A stretch of DNA of 37,797 nucleotides, from assembly GCA_016191645.1 (NCBI GenBank), contig JACPVQ010000079.1:1-37797 (forward strand). Direction: 5' to 3'. Shown in pieces: positions 9,517-19,270 of this stretch. Position numbers and translations under genes: made by a program. This DNA is from Candidatus Solibacter usitatus. Lineage in GTDB: Bacteria; Acidobacteriota; Terriglobia; Bryobacterales; Bryobacteraceae. Every line of letters starts with the position of its first letter. Positions within the stretch are counted from its first letter, which is position 1. The notes under the pieces are model-generated. The model searched no databases. It had not been told where the DNA came from and saw only the letters and a program-made list of their open reading frames with translations.

Positions 9517-11285
9517 GTGCGTTTGGCCAACACAAGAATGTCATGCGTGCCCGCAAGTTCGCGCGCGGACGGCGTGACAATACTCTTGGGTCCGATGAAA
9601 ATCTTTTTCGATTCGCGCAACGCGACGCGGACGTCGTGTTCGCAAACAAAATCGGCGATCGCCACGGGCGGGGCGGGCGGGGTTGGCTGTGGAGCCGCAA
9701 GAGTTGGCGCGGCCGCCGGCAGCGGCAGAGAACATCCGCAACTCGCATCGGCAGCGCCCGCGGTCTTGCGCGAATCCAAAAAGCGGTCCACAACATTGGT
9801 CGCCACCGAGTGAGAGTTTGGCCCAACCACGCCCTTCTTTTGGAGGAACTTCTCCACCGCGGCGGAGATGGCTTCCTTCCCCGGCGCCGCCACCGATTCT
9901 AACGCCGCGGGCGCGGATTCAAACGCGTCCTCCGCTTTGCGCACGACGTAGGCGATGCGTTTCGTGTTGAACAGATGCTGCGGGCCAACATTGTCCGATG
10001 TAATGTTGCCGGCAATCGCACCGCAGCCCAATGTCATGGATGGCTGCACGTCCGTTGTGATTCCCGTCGACCCCTGCGGCGCCGGCGTGCTGACCAACAC
10101 GCGGAAGGCCGGCATGCGCTTCCCGTATTCCAGAATGCGGTGATCGTCCTTGGCGTGGATCACGCAAGTGTGGCCTAGTCCGCCGAAGCGCAAAATCCCT
10201 TCACAGGCATCCATCGCCGCGGCGAAGTCTTTCACAAAATAGAGTGCCAGTACGGGCGACAGTTTCTCCGCCGACAGCGGATGCTGCCTTCCCACGCCGT
10301 GAATCTCCACGGCAAGAATGGAAGCGTCGGCGGGCACTTCGAATCCGGCTTTCTTCGCCACCGTTTGCGGCGATTGCCCGACGCAATCGGCGTTGACAAT
10401 CAGTTTGTCGTTCAGCAACACGCGGGCCAGCGCCGCGCCTTGTTCCTCCGTGCATAGATACGCCTTGCGGGCTTTCAGCTCCGCAAGGATTCTCTCGCGC
10501 AGAGAACTGGCGGCGACAATCGTTTGCTCGCTGGAACACACCGTTCCGAAATCGAACGACTTGCCTTCCACAACTTTGCCGACGGCCTCCGCCAAGTCGG
10601 CGGATTCGTCGATCAGTACGGGTACATTCCCCGGCCCGACGCCGTAGGCGGGCTTGCCGCTGGAATAGGCGGCCCTGACCATGGCGCTGCCGCCGGTGGC
10701 GAGAATGACGCTCACCTTGGGATGGCGCATCAGAGCGTTTGTGCCTTCCAGCGTCGCATTGTTGATGCATTGAATCAGATCGGGCGGCGCGCCCGCCGCA
10801 ATGGAGGCGCGATGCATCAGGTCGATGGTCGCGCATGTGCAGCCCTTTGCGCGCGGGTGCGGACTGTGCACGACGGCATTGCCTGACTTCAGCGAAACGA
10901 TAGTCTTGTAAATTGCCGTTGAGGTTGGATTGGTGGTCGGGAGCACTGCGGCGACCACGCCAACAGGCTCGGCGATCTCGATGATCTTTCGTTCTTTGTC
11001 TTCGCGCAGGACGCCGATGGTTCTCATCCCACGGATGCGGCGCGGCAATATATCGGAACAGAGCAGATTCTTCGCGGTCTTGCCTTCGACGGTGCCGTAT
11101 CCCGTCTCGCGCACGGCCATTTCCGCCAAAGCCTTCGCCTGCGATCGCGCGGCCGCCGCCATCGCTTCGACAATCGCGTCCACTTGCTCCTGCGAATATT
11201 TGCGGTACTCCTGGAACGCCGCATGGGCCTTTTCGACCTTCGTGCGGACCTCTTGTACCGATACCAGGTCCGAATCCTGCAACAT
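9513..11285 (-). CDS. BMC-associated CoA-acylating aldehyde dehydrogenase (EutE/PduP/AdhE-N type) with C-terminal EutQ/EutT-like appendage
   Basis: EPVGVVAAVLPTTNPTSTAIYKTIVSLKSGNAVVHSPHPRAK; catalytic Cys context SFDFGTVCSSEQTIVA; GSTGITTDVQPSMTLGCGA; then a helix (KEAISAAVEKFLQKKGVVG), a Pro/Ala linker and DFVCEHDVRVALRESKKIFIGPKSIVTPSARELAGTHDI. A BMC-H gene lies directly upstream. Confidence 0.9.
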   Translation of the reverse strand: MLQDSDLVSVQEVRTKVEKAHAAFQEYRKYSQEQVDAIVEAMAAAARSQAKALAEMAVRETGYGTVEGKTAKNLLCSDILPRRIRGMRTIGVLREDKERKIIEIAEPVGVVAAVLPTTNPTSTAIYKTIVSLKSGNAVVHSPHPRAKGCTCATIDLMHRASIAAGAPPDLIQCINNATLEGTNALMRHPKVSVILATGGSAMVRAAYSSGKPAYGVGPGNVPVLIDESADLAEAVGKVVEGKSFDFGTVCSSEQTIVAASSLRERILAELKARKAYLCTEEQGAALARVLLNDKLIVNADCVGQSPQTVAKKAGFEVPADASILAVEIHGVGRQHPLSAEKLSPVLALYFVKDFAAAMDACEGILRFGGLGHTCVIHAKDDHRILEYGKRMPAFRVLVSTPAPQGSTGITTDVQPSMTLGCGAIAGNITSDNVGPQHLFNTKRIAYVVRKAEDAFESAPAALESVAAPGKEAISAAVEKFLQKKGVVGPNSHSVATNVVDRFLDSRKTAGAADASCGCSLPLPAAAPTLAAPQPTPPAPPVAIADFVCEHDVRVALRESKKIFIGPKSIVTPSARELAGTHDILVLAKRT

Positions 11286-11303
11286 GTGTGCTATTGAGTG
11301 CGG

Positions 11304-11600
11304 CTACGAAATCGACTTGTCGTTGCTCTTCTTTGCGCCGGGAAGAATTTTCTCGACCTCTTCATGAGGATTGGGAATCACGTGCACGGAAACCAATTCA
11401 CCAACGCGCCGTGCGGCGGCGGCGCCGGCGTCCGTGGCCGCTTTTACCGCGCCCACATCACCCCTCACCGTGACCGTGACATAGCCCGCGCCGATGAATT
11501 CCTTACCGGTGAGGACTACGTTTGCCGTCTTGACCATCGCATCGGAGGCTTCAATCGCTCCAATGAGACCTTTGGTCTCCACCATTCCAAGGGCTTCCAT
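11304..11600 (-). CDS. Bacterial microcompartment shell protein, single BMC domain (BMC-H)
   Basis: [87 protein letters not shown] is a canonical BMC-H sequence. Purine-rich RBS upstream (GGAAGAGG). Confidence 0.96.
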   Translation of the reverse strand: MEALGMVETKGLIGAIEASDAMVKTANVVLTGKEFIGAGYVTVTVRGDVGAVKAATDAGAAAARRVGELVSVHVIPNPHEEVEKILPGAKKSNDKSIS

Positions 11601-11675
11601 TTCCGTTACCTCTTCCGAGCGCAAGTATGCGAATTTTCACGGTACCACAAACAAAGTAACGCGGACCGGAGAGGA

Positions 11676-13058
11676 TTAGGCTTTCTTGCCCATCTTGTTG
11701 ATTTCGTCGAAGAAGACGCGGCGGCCTTCGTCCATGGCGAGATTCGCCAGGATGACGGCGGTGGAATCCGCCAAGCCGACTTCCAAATCCGCCAGCGGCC
11801 GCTTCCCGGTGCGAACGGAATTCAGGAATGCATCGAGTTGAATATCGACGGGGTTGCGCGTTTCTTCCGGCGTCATCACCCCTTTCGAATAAAGCCAGCG
11901 CCGCGCGAACTTCATCTCCTTCGATAGGAAGCCGTCCTGATCGCTGACCTGATCCTTGGCCAGCAGGATGGGCAGAGCCCGGCCGCCCCTGCCGGTGCTG
12001 AGCAGGGTTGCCGACGACGCGGCGGCCTTCTCTTTGGTCTTGCCCGCCGTTTCCACTTTCGGGCCCGGTTCATAGAACCACAAGCCGAGTGCCGGCTCAT
12101 TGTCCGTACCCACGGTGATTTCGATGGTGCCCTGCGTGCCCATGATTACTTCGCCAAATTCTGTGCGCGTACCCCCAAACATGCAGAGATGCTTGTTGGT
12201 GCTGATGGAGCTGTACATCATCTTCTGCCCCTTCGGATAGCGGAAGATGAGTTGGATGTTGTCGTAAACGGTGCGGCCGTCTTTGTGATAATCGATGCCG
12301 CCCACGCCGACGACGAATTCGGGGTGGTGGCCGAACATCCAATCGGCAACGTCCACCTGGTGCGAGGCAAGCTCCGCGGTAAGTCCGCCGGACTTGGTTT
12401 TGTCGAGCCGCCAGTTATTCTTGCGATACACCCAACCCGGGTTGCGATTCCATTGGGCGTAGACATGCGTGACATCGCCGATCATGCCCTTTTCGACCAT
12501 TTGTTTCGCCGTCTGGTAGAACTCGCTATACCGGCGCTGCAAGCCCACTTGCATCACCTGCTTCGGCCTGTCGTTGGACAACTGGCGGAGAGCATGCACT
12601 TCGTCGGCCTTGAACACCAGGCTCTTTTCGCAAAACGTGTGCTTGCCGGCGAGCAGGGCGTCGCGTGTAATGGGAAAGTGCGTGTAGAGCGGCGTGGCGA
12701 TGACAACGGCATCAATGTCTTTGCGGCCCAGCAACTCACGGTAGTCCTTGACGGCGGCGGGATTGTCCGGAGCTTCGCCGAGACCCTTCTTGAGGTTGGC
12801 GTCGTCGATGTCGCAGATGGCGACGCACTTTCCGCCATCGACGGACTTGAAATGCTTCAAGTGGTACTGCCCGCGTCCTCCGGTGCCAATCACGCCGTAT
12901 TGCACGGTGCTGTTGGCGGCGCGGACTTTCTGAATGCGCGGAAAGCCGGCGGCCATGGCAACGGCGGCTGTAGTGACGCCGGCAACCTTGACGGCTTCAC
13001 GACGGGTGATGTCGGCCTTGCGGCGCGAGGAGGCGGGAGGGTTGGTCTTCTTAGGCAT
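11676..13058 (-). CDS. Gfo/Idh/MocA family oxidoreductase with twin-arginine signal
   Basis: TRREAVKVAGVTTAAVAMAAGF (Tat-like); VQYGVIGTGGRGQYHLKHFKSV; DIDAVVIATPLYTHFPITRDALLAGKHTFCEKSLVF. Confidence 0.9.
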   Translation of the reverse strand: MPKKTNPPASSRRKADITRREAVKVAGVTTAAVAMAAGFPRIQKVRAANSTVQYGVIGTGGRGQYHLKHFKSVDGGKCVAICDIDDANLKKGLGEAPDNPAAVKDYRELLGRKDIDAVVIATPLYTHFPITRDALLAGKHTFCEKSLVFKADEVHALRQLSNDRPKQVMQVGLQRRYSEFYQTAKQMVEKGMIGDVTHVYAQWNRNPGWVYRKNNWRLDKTKSGGLTAELASHQVDVADWMFGHHPEFVVGVGGIDYHKDGRTVYDNIQLIFRYPKGQKMMYSSISTNKHLCMFGGTRTEFGEVIMGTQGTIEITVGTDNEPALGLWFYEPGPKVETAGKTKEKAAASSATLLSTGRGGRALPILLAKDQVSDQDGFLSKEMKFARRWLYSKGVMTPEETRNPVDIQLDAFLNSVRTGKRPLADLEVGLADSTAVILANLAMDEGRRVFFDEINKMGKKA

Positions 13059-13143
13059 GGTGGAAGTACTTTCCATAGCAGTTTATCGAAGTGAAACGGG
13101 ATCTAGCAAACGGACGACCCGGCGTTTAGTAGACTGGGAAACT

Positions 13144-14211
13144 ATGCGCAGTTTGATTCTCACATCCGCATTTCTCACTTTCGCCGGTTGCCTTCACGCT
13201 CAGGAACCGACCATCGCCATCATCGGCCTGCGCCATTCGCACGTCTGGGGGCACATTGGAAAGATGATCGAAGGCAAGCCCGCGCGCCTTGTTGGCATCG
13301 CGGAGACGCTGCCCGTACAAATTGAAGAAGCGAAAAAGCGCGGCGCGGCAGCCAATCTTTTCTATACGGACTACAAGAAGATGCTGGATGAAACGAAGCC
13401 AACCATGGTGTGGGCGTTCGTGGAGAACAACCGGCATTTGGAAATCATCGAAGCGTGCGCGCCGCGCAAGATTCACGTCATCTTCGAAAAGCCCTTGGCT
13501 GCGACGCACAGGGATGCGATGCGAATCCGCCAGCTTGCGCTGGGCAGCGGTATCCACGTGATGACCAACTATCAGATGGCGTGGTGGGGCGCGAATTACA
13601 CGGCGAAGAAAACGGCCGATTCCGGCGCGCTGGGAATGGTATGGCGGCTGCGCGGAATCGTGGGGCACGGCGGCCCGGGCGCGGCCAGCGGCTTGAACAA
13701 GGTATTTGTCGATTGGCTGGCGGACCCCGAAAAGAACGGCGCTGGAGCGTTGATGGATTTTGGCTGTTACAACGCCTTGTGGAGCCTTTGGTATTTGGGA
13801 AAACCCGAAAGCGTGTTCGCCCACGTCAATCAACTGCGGCCCGATGAGTTCCCGAAAGTGGAAGACAATTCGACATTCATTCTCACCTACAAGAACGGAG
13901 TGGGCCTGTTCGAAGGAAGCTGGGATTTGCCGCGCAGCTTCCAGGATCTGGAGGTCTTCGGACGCTCCGGCAGTCTGCATATGGTGAATGGCAAGGTGGA
14001 GTTGCGGAAGGGCCGCGGCGCGGCCACCGAGGTTCCCATTGAGCCGCTGCCTCCGGAGCGCGCCGAACCCATCGCCTACATGGTGGATTGCATCCGGAAG
14101 AATCGCGCGCCGGAGGGCATGCTCGCCATCGACATCAATGTGGATGTCGTGGAGATCATCGATGCCTTGAAGCTGTCGCTGAAAGAAAAGAAAGCGGTGC
14201 GGCTCAACTAG
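13144..14211 (+). CDS. Gfo/Idh/MocA family oxidoreductase with signal peptide
   Basis: MRSLILTSAFLTFAGCLHAQEPTIAIIGLRHSHVWGHI; HVIFEKPLAATHRDAMRI; divergent from the preceding gene. Confidence 0.85.
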   Translation: MRSLILTSAFLTFAGCLHAQEPTIAIIGLRHSHVWGHIGKMIEGKPARLVGIAETLPVQIEEAKKRGAAANLFYTDYKKMLDETKPTMVWAFVENNRHLEIIEACAPRKIHVIFEKPLAATHRDAMRIRQLALGSGIHVMTNYQMAWWGANYTAKKTADSGALGMVWRLRGIVGHGGPGAASGLNKVFVDWLADPEKNGAGALMDFGCYNALWSLWYLGKPESVFAHVNQLRPDEFPKVEDNSTFILTYKNGVGLFEGSWDLPRSFQDLEVFGRSGSLHMVNGKVELRKGRGAATEVPIEPLPPERAEPIAYMVDCIRKNRAPEGMLAIDINVDVVEIIDALKLSLKEKKAVRLN

Positions 14212-14991
14212 CTATGTAGCCGCGCGCTGAGATTTCCGAAGCAACCAGAATCCAACCAGGAAGAGACCGGCCGACGCCCACTGCGCCAGCGACAATGGCC
14301 ATCCAAACGGATTGGGCTGATCGTGCGAGCGCACGAATTCGACGAAGAATCTGGCCGCTGGATAAAGCATCAGATAGAGCCCGATCATAGTTCCGGCGGG
14401 GCGCTGTTCCCGTGATCGCAAATAAAGAAACGCGAAGATGGCGAATTCCGCCGCTGCTTCGTAGAGCTGCGTTGGATGCAGCGGAACGCCGAGCGGAACG
14501 CCCACAAGACGGCCTGCTTCGGGATCTGTGAATCGCACCGCCCAAGGGCGTTCGCAGAAATCGCCCCAACAACAGCCGGCGGCGAAACATCCAAGGCGGC
14601 CGATGGCGTGGCCCAAAGCGATTCCCGGCGCGAACACATCGGCCACCGGAAGAAACGGCAGCTTGCGTGAACGTAAATACCAAACGGCCACCAGAAGCGC
14701 GGCGATGAGTCCGCCGTGAAAAACCCCGCCTGCCTGCAGCGTCGCCAGCGAGAAGATCTCCGAGGGTTTTTTCAAGTACGTGTCGAAGTCGTATAGGATC
14801 ATCAGCAGCTTTGCGCCGGCTAGTCCCGCCAGCGCCACGTAGATGCCGAGGTCCATGACCAACTGCGCGTCCATTCCACGACGCTTGGCCAGTTTTCCCA
14901 CAACCGAGAGGCCAGCAAGGAAACCCAGCGTGACCAGCACGCCGTAGGTGGGGAGAAAGAAACTTCCGATCGAAAAAACTTTGGGAAACAT
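14212..14991 (-). CDS. lgt: Prolipoprotein diacylglyceryl transferase
   Basis: GGVFHGGLIAALLV, ALGHAIGRLGCFAAGCCWG, PLHPTQLYEA, RFFVEFVRSHDQPNPFGWPLSLAQWAS. Confidence 0.95.
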   Translation of the reverse strand: MFPKVFSIGSFFLPTYGVLVTLGFLAGLSVVGKLAKRRGMDAQLVMDLGIYVALAGLAGAKLLMILYDFDTYLKKPSEIFSLATLQAGGVFHGGLIAALLVAVWYLRSRKLPFLPVADVFAPGIALGHAIGRLGCFAAGCCWGDFCERPWAVRFTDPEAGRLVGVPLGVPLHPTQLYEAAAEFAIFAFLYLRSREQRPAGTMIGLYLMLYPAARFFVEFVRSHDQPNPFGWPLSLAQWASAGLFLVGFWLLRKSQRAAT

Positions 14992-15486
14992 CTATGCCAC
15001 CACCGGTTTCTGCTGCCACGCGGCAACCAGGAGCAAACCCGCGCCGACGCAGATGGCGCTATCGGCGACGTTGAAACTTGGCCACTCGTAGGAGCCGATG
15101 AACACCTGCAGGAAATCGGTCACTGTGCCGCGCATGATCCGGTCCATCAGGTTCCCAAGCGCGCCTCCCATCATCAGGGAAAGTCCGAACGCGGCGCTAT
15201 TCTTTTCCGGCCATCCGCCTTTCGGAAAGCGCCACAACTGCACGGCGACGAAAATGGACACCAGCGAACTGATGCCGATCAGAATTGCCATGCGCCACCA
15301 GCCGTCCGATTGATTGAGAAAGCCGAATGCCGCGCCGCGGTTCTGCGTATGGACAATGTTGAACACCCCGGGAATCACCACGCGGATGTCCCAGACCGAA
15401 AAGGTCTGCTCGATCCAGGCCTTCGTGAGACGATCCAGGATCAGGATGGCGGCGGCGATACCAACCCGCGCCCGGCGCGAAATCAT
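14992..15486 (-). CDS. lspA: Lipoprotein signal peptidase II
   Basis: [60 protein letters not shown]. Confidence 0.95.
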   Translation of the reverse strand: MISRRARVGIAAAILILDRLTKAWIEQTFSVWDIRVVIPGVFNIVHTQNRGAAFGFLNQSDGWWRMAILIGISSLVSIFVAVQLWRFPKGGWPEKNSAAFGLSLMMGGALGNLMDRIMRGTVTDFLQVFIGSYEWPSFNVADSAICVGAGLLLVAAWQQKPVVA

Positions 15487-18287
15487 GCCGGTATTTCCTT
15501 CAGCGCCCCGGCGCAGTTGTCACACACAGTGGGGAATTTCGGATCGAATCCAATGGCGGTGGAGTACTTCCAGCACCGCTCACATTTCTCGCCGGTGGCG
15601 CGTTCCACGTGAACCGATAACTCAGCTTCGGTGTGATCCTCGAGAATTACCTGGGAAACGATGAACAGGGCCGGCAGTTCCTTTTGAAACTCTTCCAGAA
15701 GCGGGTACAGATCGTTTCCGGCGCGCAAGCGTACACACGCCTCCAGCGGAGCGCCTATGAACTTTTCCTGGCGCGCCACTTCCAGCGATTTCAGCACCTG
15801 ATCGCGCACGGGCATCAACTGTTCCCATTTCGGCAAACGTTCGCGCATTGCCGCGGTCATGCCGGCAGTGGCGAACGAAGGCTCGGGAAAAACGGTGAGA
15901 TGCACGCTATCGGGGTCGCCGTCCAGCTTTTGCAGATGCGCCCACACTTCGTCCGTGGTGAAGGTAAGCAGCGGAGCAAGCAATCGGGACAGGGCGTGAG
16001 CCAGCCGGAACAGCGACGATTGCGCACTCCGGCGGGCATGCGATTTCGGCGCCGATGTATAGAGGCGGTCTTTGATGACGTCGAAGTAGATGGCGCTGAG
16101 ATCGGTGGATGCGAAGTTGTACACCGCCTGATAGACCTTGTGAAAATCGAAGTCCTCGTAATGTTTCCGGCAGCGCTCGATCAGGCTTTCCAGGCGCGCC
16201 AGAATCCACTGATCGAATTCCAGCTGTTGTTCCACCGCGAGAAGATCTGTCGCCGGAAGAAAGCCATCGAGATTACCCAGCGCATAGCGGAACGTATTGC
16301 GAAGCTTGCGATACGCTTCCGTGAGGCGCGTGAGGATGGTTTCGGAGATGCGAACATCTTCACTGAATTGAACGGATGAGGTCCACAGCCGGAGCAGTTC
16401 CGCTCCATGCTGTTTGATGATCTCCTCCGGCGCAATGACATTGCCCACCGATTTCGACATGGCGCGGCCTTCGCCGTCCAGAACCCACCCGTGCGTGGCG
16501 CATTCGCGATACGGCGCGGATCCTTTCAAGCCAACCCCAACCAGAAGCGAACTGTGGAACCATCCGCGGTATTGATCGCCGCCTTCGAGATACAAATCGG
16601 CGGGCCATTCCAATCCGTAGCGGCTGTTCAGAACGGCTAGATGGCTGCAGCCCGAATCCAACCACACGTCGAGAATATCTTTTTCCTTGCGGAAGGAACC
16701 GCCGCCGCATTTTTTGCACGACGACTCGCCGCCCATCAACTCTTCGGCGGTCTTCTCATACCACACGTCGGCGCTGTGCTCGCGGAAGAGTCCGACGACG
16801 TGATCAAGCACCTTGCGGTCCGTGAAGGGTTCGTTGCAGGCCTCGCAATAAAAGACGACAATCGGCACGCCCCACGTACGCTGCCGCGAGATGCACCAAT
16901 CGGGGCGCGTTGCGATCATGTTCGAGATGCGCTCTTCGCCCCACGCGGGCATCCACTTTACGTTGCCGATCGCCGCGAGCACATTCTGCCGCAGGCCGTT
17001 GCGTTCCATGCTGATGAACCATTGCTCGGTGGCGCGGAAGATGGTCGGCTTGTGGCAGCGCCAGCAATGCGGGTAGCTGTGATCGATACGCTTTTCGGCG
17101 AGTAACGCGCCGCGCTCGCGAAGGATTCCGATCACAACAGGGTTGGCATCCCAGACTGTGAGCCCTAACAACTCCGCGGGGATGACGCCCGGTGCGCCTT
17201 CCGCCTGGAAAAACGAACCCGTGGCATCGACAGGACAATACGTCGCGATGCCGTACTGCTGGCCGCTCACGTAATCTTCCTGGCCGTGACCGGGAGCCGT
17301 GTGAACGGCGCCGGTGCCCTGCTCCAGCGTGACATGATCGGCGAGGATTCCCAAGGAGTCACGTTCTAAGAACGGATGCCGGAAGACCTGTTTTTCCATC
17401 CGCTCGCCTTTGAACGTGGCCAGCGGTACCGGGTCCGCCCAACCGCATTTTTCGGCGGTTTCTTTGAGCAAACCGGAAGCGGCGATGTAGACATCGCCGT
17501 GAACCTGCACGGCAACGTATTCAAAGCGCGGATTGTAGGCGATGGCCATGTTCGCCGGAATGGTCCACGGAGTGGTGGTCCAGATGAGACCGTAAACTTT
17601 TTTCCCGGCCAGTGCCGGATCGATGGACGCCGGGTCCGTGGTCAACGCGAATCGAATCCACACCGACGGGCTCGCGTGCGGTTCGTATTCCACTTCCGCT
17701 TCCGCCAGCGCAGTCCGGCACCGGATGCACCAGTTCACCGGCTTGAGTCCTTTGTACACGTAGCCTTTTTCCAGAAAATCGACGAAGGCTCCGGCGATCT
17801 GCGCCTGATACGGCGCGCTCATCGTGAGATACGGATCGTCCCACTTGCCCAATACCCCGAGGCGCTGAAACTCGTCCACGTGCAGGCGGATGAATTTTTC
17901 CGCGTACTTGCGGCAGGCACGGCGAATCTCCACGGCGGACATCTCCGCCTTCTTCTTCCCCAATTCACCATCTACCTTGATTTCGATGGGCAGGCCATGA
18001 CAATCCCATCCCGGAACGTAGGGCGAGTCGAATCCGGCCATCGTCTTGGACTTTACGATGAAGTCTTTCAGGATCTTGTTGAAAGCCGTCCCCAGGTGGA
18101 TCCGCCCGTTCGCATAGGGAGGTCCATCGTGAAGCACATACCGCGGACGTCCGGCGCTGGCCGTGCGGATTCGCCCGTAGAGGTCGCTTTCCTTCCAATG
18201 CGCAAGCAGTTTCGGCTCGGCTTGCGGAAGGTTGGCCTTCATCGCGAAAGCAGTTTTCGGTAGGTTGACTGTTTTTTTCAGATCCAT
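15483..18287 (-). CDS. ileS: Isoleucyl-tRNA synthetase
   Basis: [50 protein letters not shown]-terminal zinc motif [12 protein letters not shown]...[12 protein letters not shown] overlap with lspA. Confidence 0.95.
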   Translation of the reverse strand: MDLKKTVNLPKTAFAMKANLPQAEPKLLAHWKESDLYGRIRTASAGRPRYVLHDGPPYANGRIHLGTAFNKILKDFIVKSKTMAGFDSPYVPGWDCHGLPIEIKVDGELGKKKAEMSAVEIRRACRKYAEKFIRLHVDEFQRLGVLGKWDDPYLTMSAPYQAQIAGAFVDFLEKGYVYKGLKPVNWCIRCRTALAEAEVEYEPHASPSVWIRFALTTDPASIDPALAGKKVYGLIWTTTPWTIPANMAIAYNPRFEYVAVQVHGDVYIAASGLLKETAEKCGWADPVPLATFKGERMEKQVFRHPFLERDSLGILADHVTLEQGTGAVHTAPGHGQEDYVSGQQYGIATYCPVDATGSFFQAEGAPGVIPAELLGLTVWDANPVVIGILRERGALLAEKRIDHSYPHCWRCHKPTIFRATEQWFISMERNGLRQNVLAAIGNVKWMPAWGEERISNMIATRPDWCISRQRTWGVPIVVFYCEACNEPFTDRKVLDHVVGLFREHSADVWYEKTAEELMGGESSCKKCGGGSFRKEKDILDVWLDSGCSHLAVLNSRYGLEWPADLYLEGGDQYRGWFHSSLLVGVGLKGSAPYRECATHGWVLDGEGRAMSKSVGNVIAPEEIIKQHGAELLRLWTSSVQFSEDVRISETILTRLTEAYRKLRNTFRYALGNLDGFLPATDLLAVEQQLEFDQWILARLESLIERCRKHYEDFDFHKVYQAVYNFASTDLSAIYFDVIKDRLYTSAPKSHARRSAQSSLFRLAHALSRLLAPLLTFTTDEVWAHLQKLDGDPDSVHLTVFPEPSFATAGMTAAMRERLPKWEQLMPVRDQVLKSLEVARQEKFIGAPLEACVRLRAGNDLYPLLEEFQKELPALFIVSQVILEDHTEAELSVHVERATGEKCERCWKYSTAIGFDPKFPTVCDNCAGALKEIPA

Positions 18288-18364
18288 CTGGGTTGGCTGG
18301 GGTTTCCGGGGGCTATCTTTATCGTACACGAGCCCCGCCAACCTGGACTGAAGTTTTGCGAATT

Positions 18365-18730
18365 CTACTTGGCGGCGGGAGCGCCCTGAAATTGAATGGC
18401 GCGAAGAATTTTGCCGTGAATTCTCGACGAAGCATTACGCGTGGACGGCGGTTGGCTCTCCGCAGCCCAGAGTGAAACTGGGCTGGCCGCTAACCTGCTC
18501 AGTGGCGACGAAGACGCGACGCGTTCGGGTACCAGAGAGATGACCGGTTGAGACCGGAACTTGGGGGCTTGGGACACATTGGGCCTACCGACGCGCAAGA
18601 CCTCGGCGGACAAAGGACTGACGAGGCTGACAGGCGCTGCGAGGTGGTCCAGGCGCAAGATTTGCTGCGGAGCACTCGGAGTGGAATGGGACGCGCCCAT
18701 TGCAAGCAGGACGACGGTAAACGGATGCAT
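18365..18730 (-). CDS. Possible small exported protein of unknown function
   Basis: 121-aa ORF with hydrophobic N-terminus [16 protein letters not shown], located between rplQ and ileS; Ser/Pro/Ala-rich with no recognised domain. Confidence 0.35.
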   Translation of the reverse strand: MHPFTVVLLAMGASHSTPSAPQQILRLDHLAAPVSLVSPLSAEVLRVGRPNVSQAPKFRSQPVISLVPERVASSSPLSRLAASPVSLWAAESQPPSTRNASSRIHGKILRAIQFQGAPAAK

Positions 18731-18793
18731 GCGTTTCCATCGGGAGGTACCCGCAAACTCTTTAGGGAATAGTACTGCTTGAGAGCGAAATGG

Positions 18794-19246
18794 TTATTTC
18801 TGCTCTTCGCCGCCGCCTTCGGCACCTTCGCGGATGGCTTTCAACTTTTCTTCCTTGCGTTTGGCGCGATCGGCGGCCCGCTTCACAAGCTCGGAACCGA
18901 CCAGTTCCAACATCACCTGCTCCGCGCCGTCGCCTTTGCGAGGCCCGAGGTGTGTGATGCGGGTGTAGCCGCCATTGCGCTGGCCGAACCGGCTGCCGAC
19001 CTTGTCGAACAGCTTCTTCACGGCGTCCCGCGTCATTAGGAAAGACGCGGCTTGACGGCGCGTATGGAGCGTATCCGCCTTGGCAAGCGTAACCATCTTT
19101 TCTACCAGAGGGCGCGCGGCTTTCGCCTTGGCCACGGTGGTGATAATGCGCTCATGCTCGATCACGCTGGTGACCAGATTGCGAAGTACGGCTTTGCGGG
19201 CGCTGGGATCCCGCCGGAGTTTGAATCCAGCAACACGATGTCTCAT
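18794..19246 (-). CDS. rplQ: 50S ribosomal protein L17
   Basis: MRHRVAGFKLRRDPSARKAVLRNLVTSVIEHERIITTVAKAKAARP. Confidence 0.95.
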   Translation of the reverse strand: MRHRVAGFKLRRDPSARKAVLRNLVTSVIEHERIITTVAKAKAARPLVEKMVTLAKADTLHTRRQAASFLMTRDAVKKLFDKVGSRFGQRNGGYTRITHLGPRKGDGAEQVMLELVGSELVKRAADRAKRKEEKLKAIREGAEGGGEEQK

Positions 19247-19270
19247 CTTTTCGAAAAACCTCCGGGGGGA

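Noticed and set aside
11304-11600. Calling a complete microcompartment operon
   Set aside because: Only a single BMC-H gene is present, with no BMC-P, BMC-T or signature enzyme in the window; reported as a minimal or satellite locus instead.
15483-18287. IleRS signature reads AMSKS rather than KMSKS
   Set aside because: Similar RAMxKS variants occur in IleRS from other bacteria as I recall, and the remaining motifs are intact; not strong enough to call unusual.
18731-18793. Possible terminator downstream of rplQ (CGGG-AGGTA-CCCG)
   Set aside because: Only a 4-bp stem and no U-tract on the minus strand; not a convincing intrinsic terminator.
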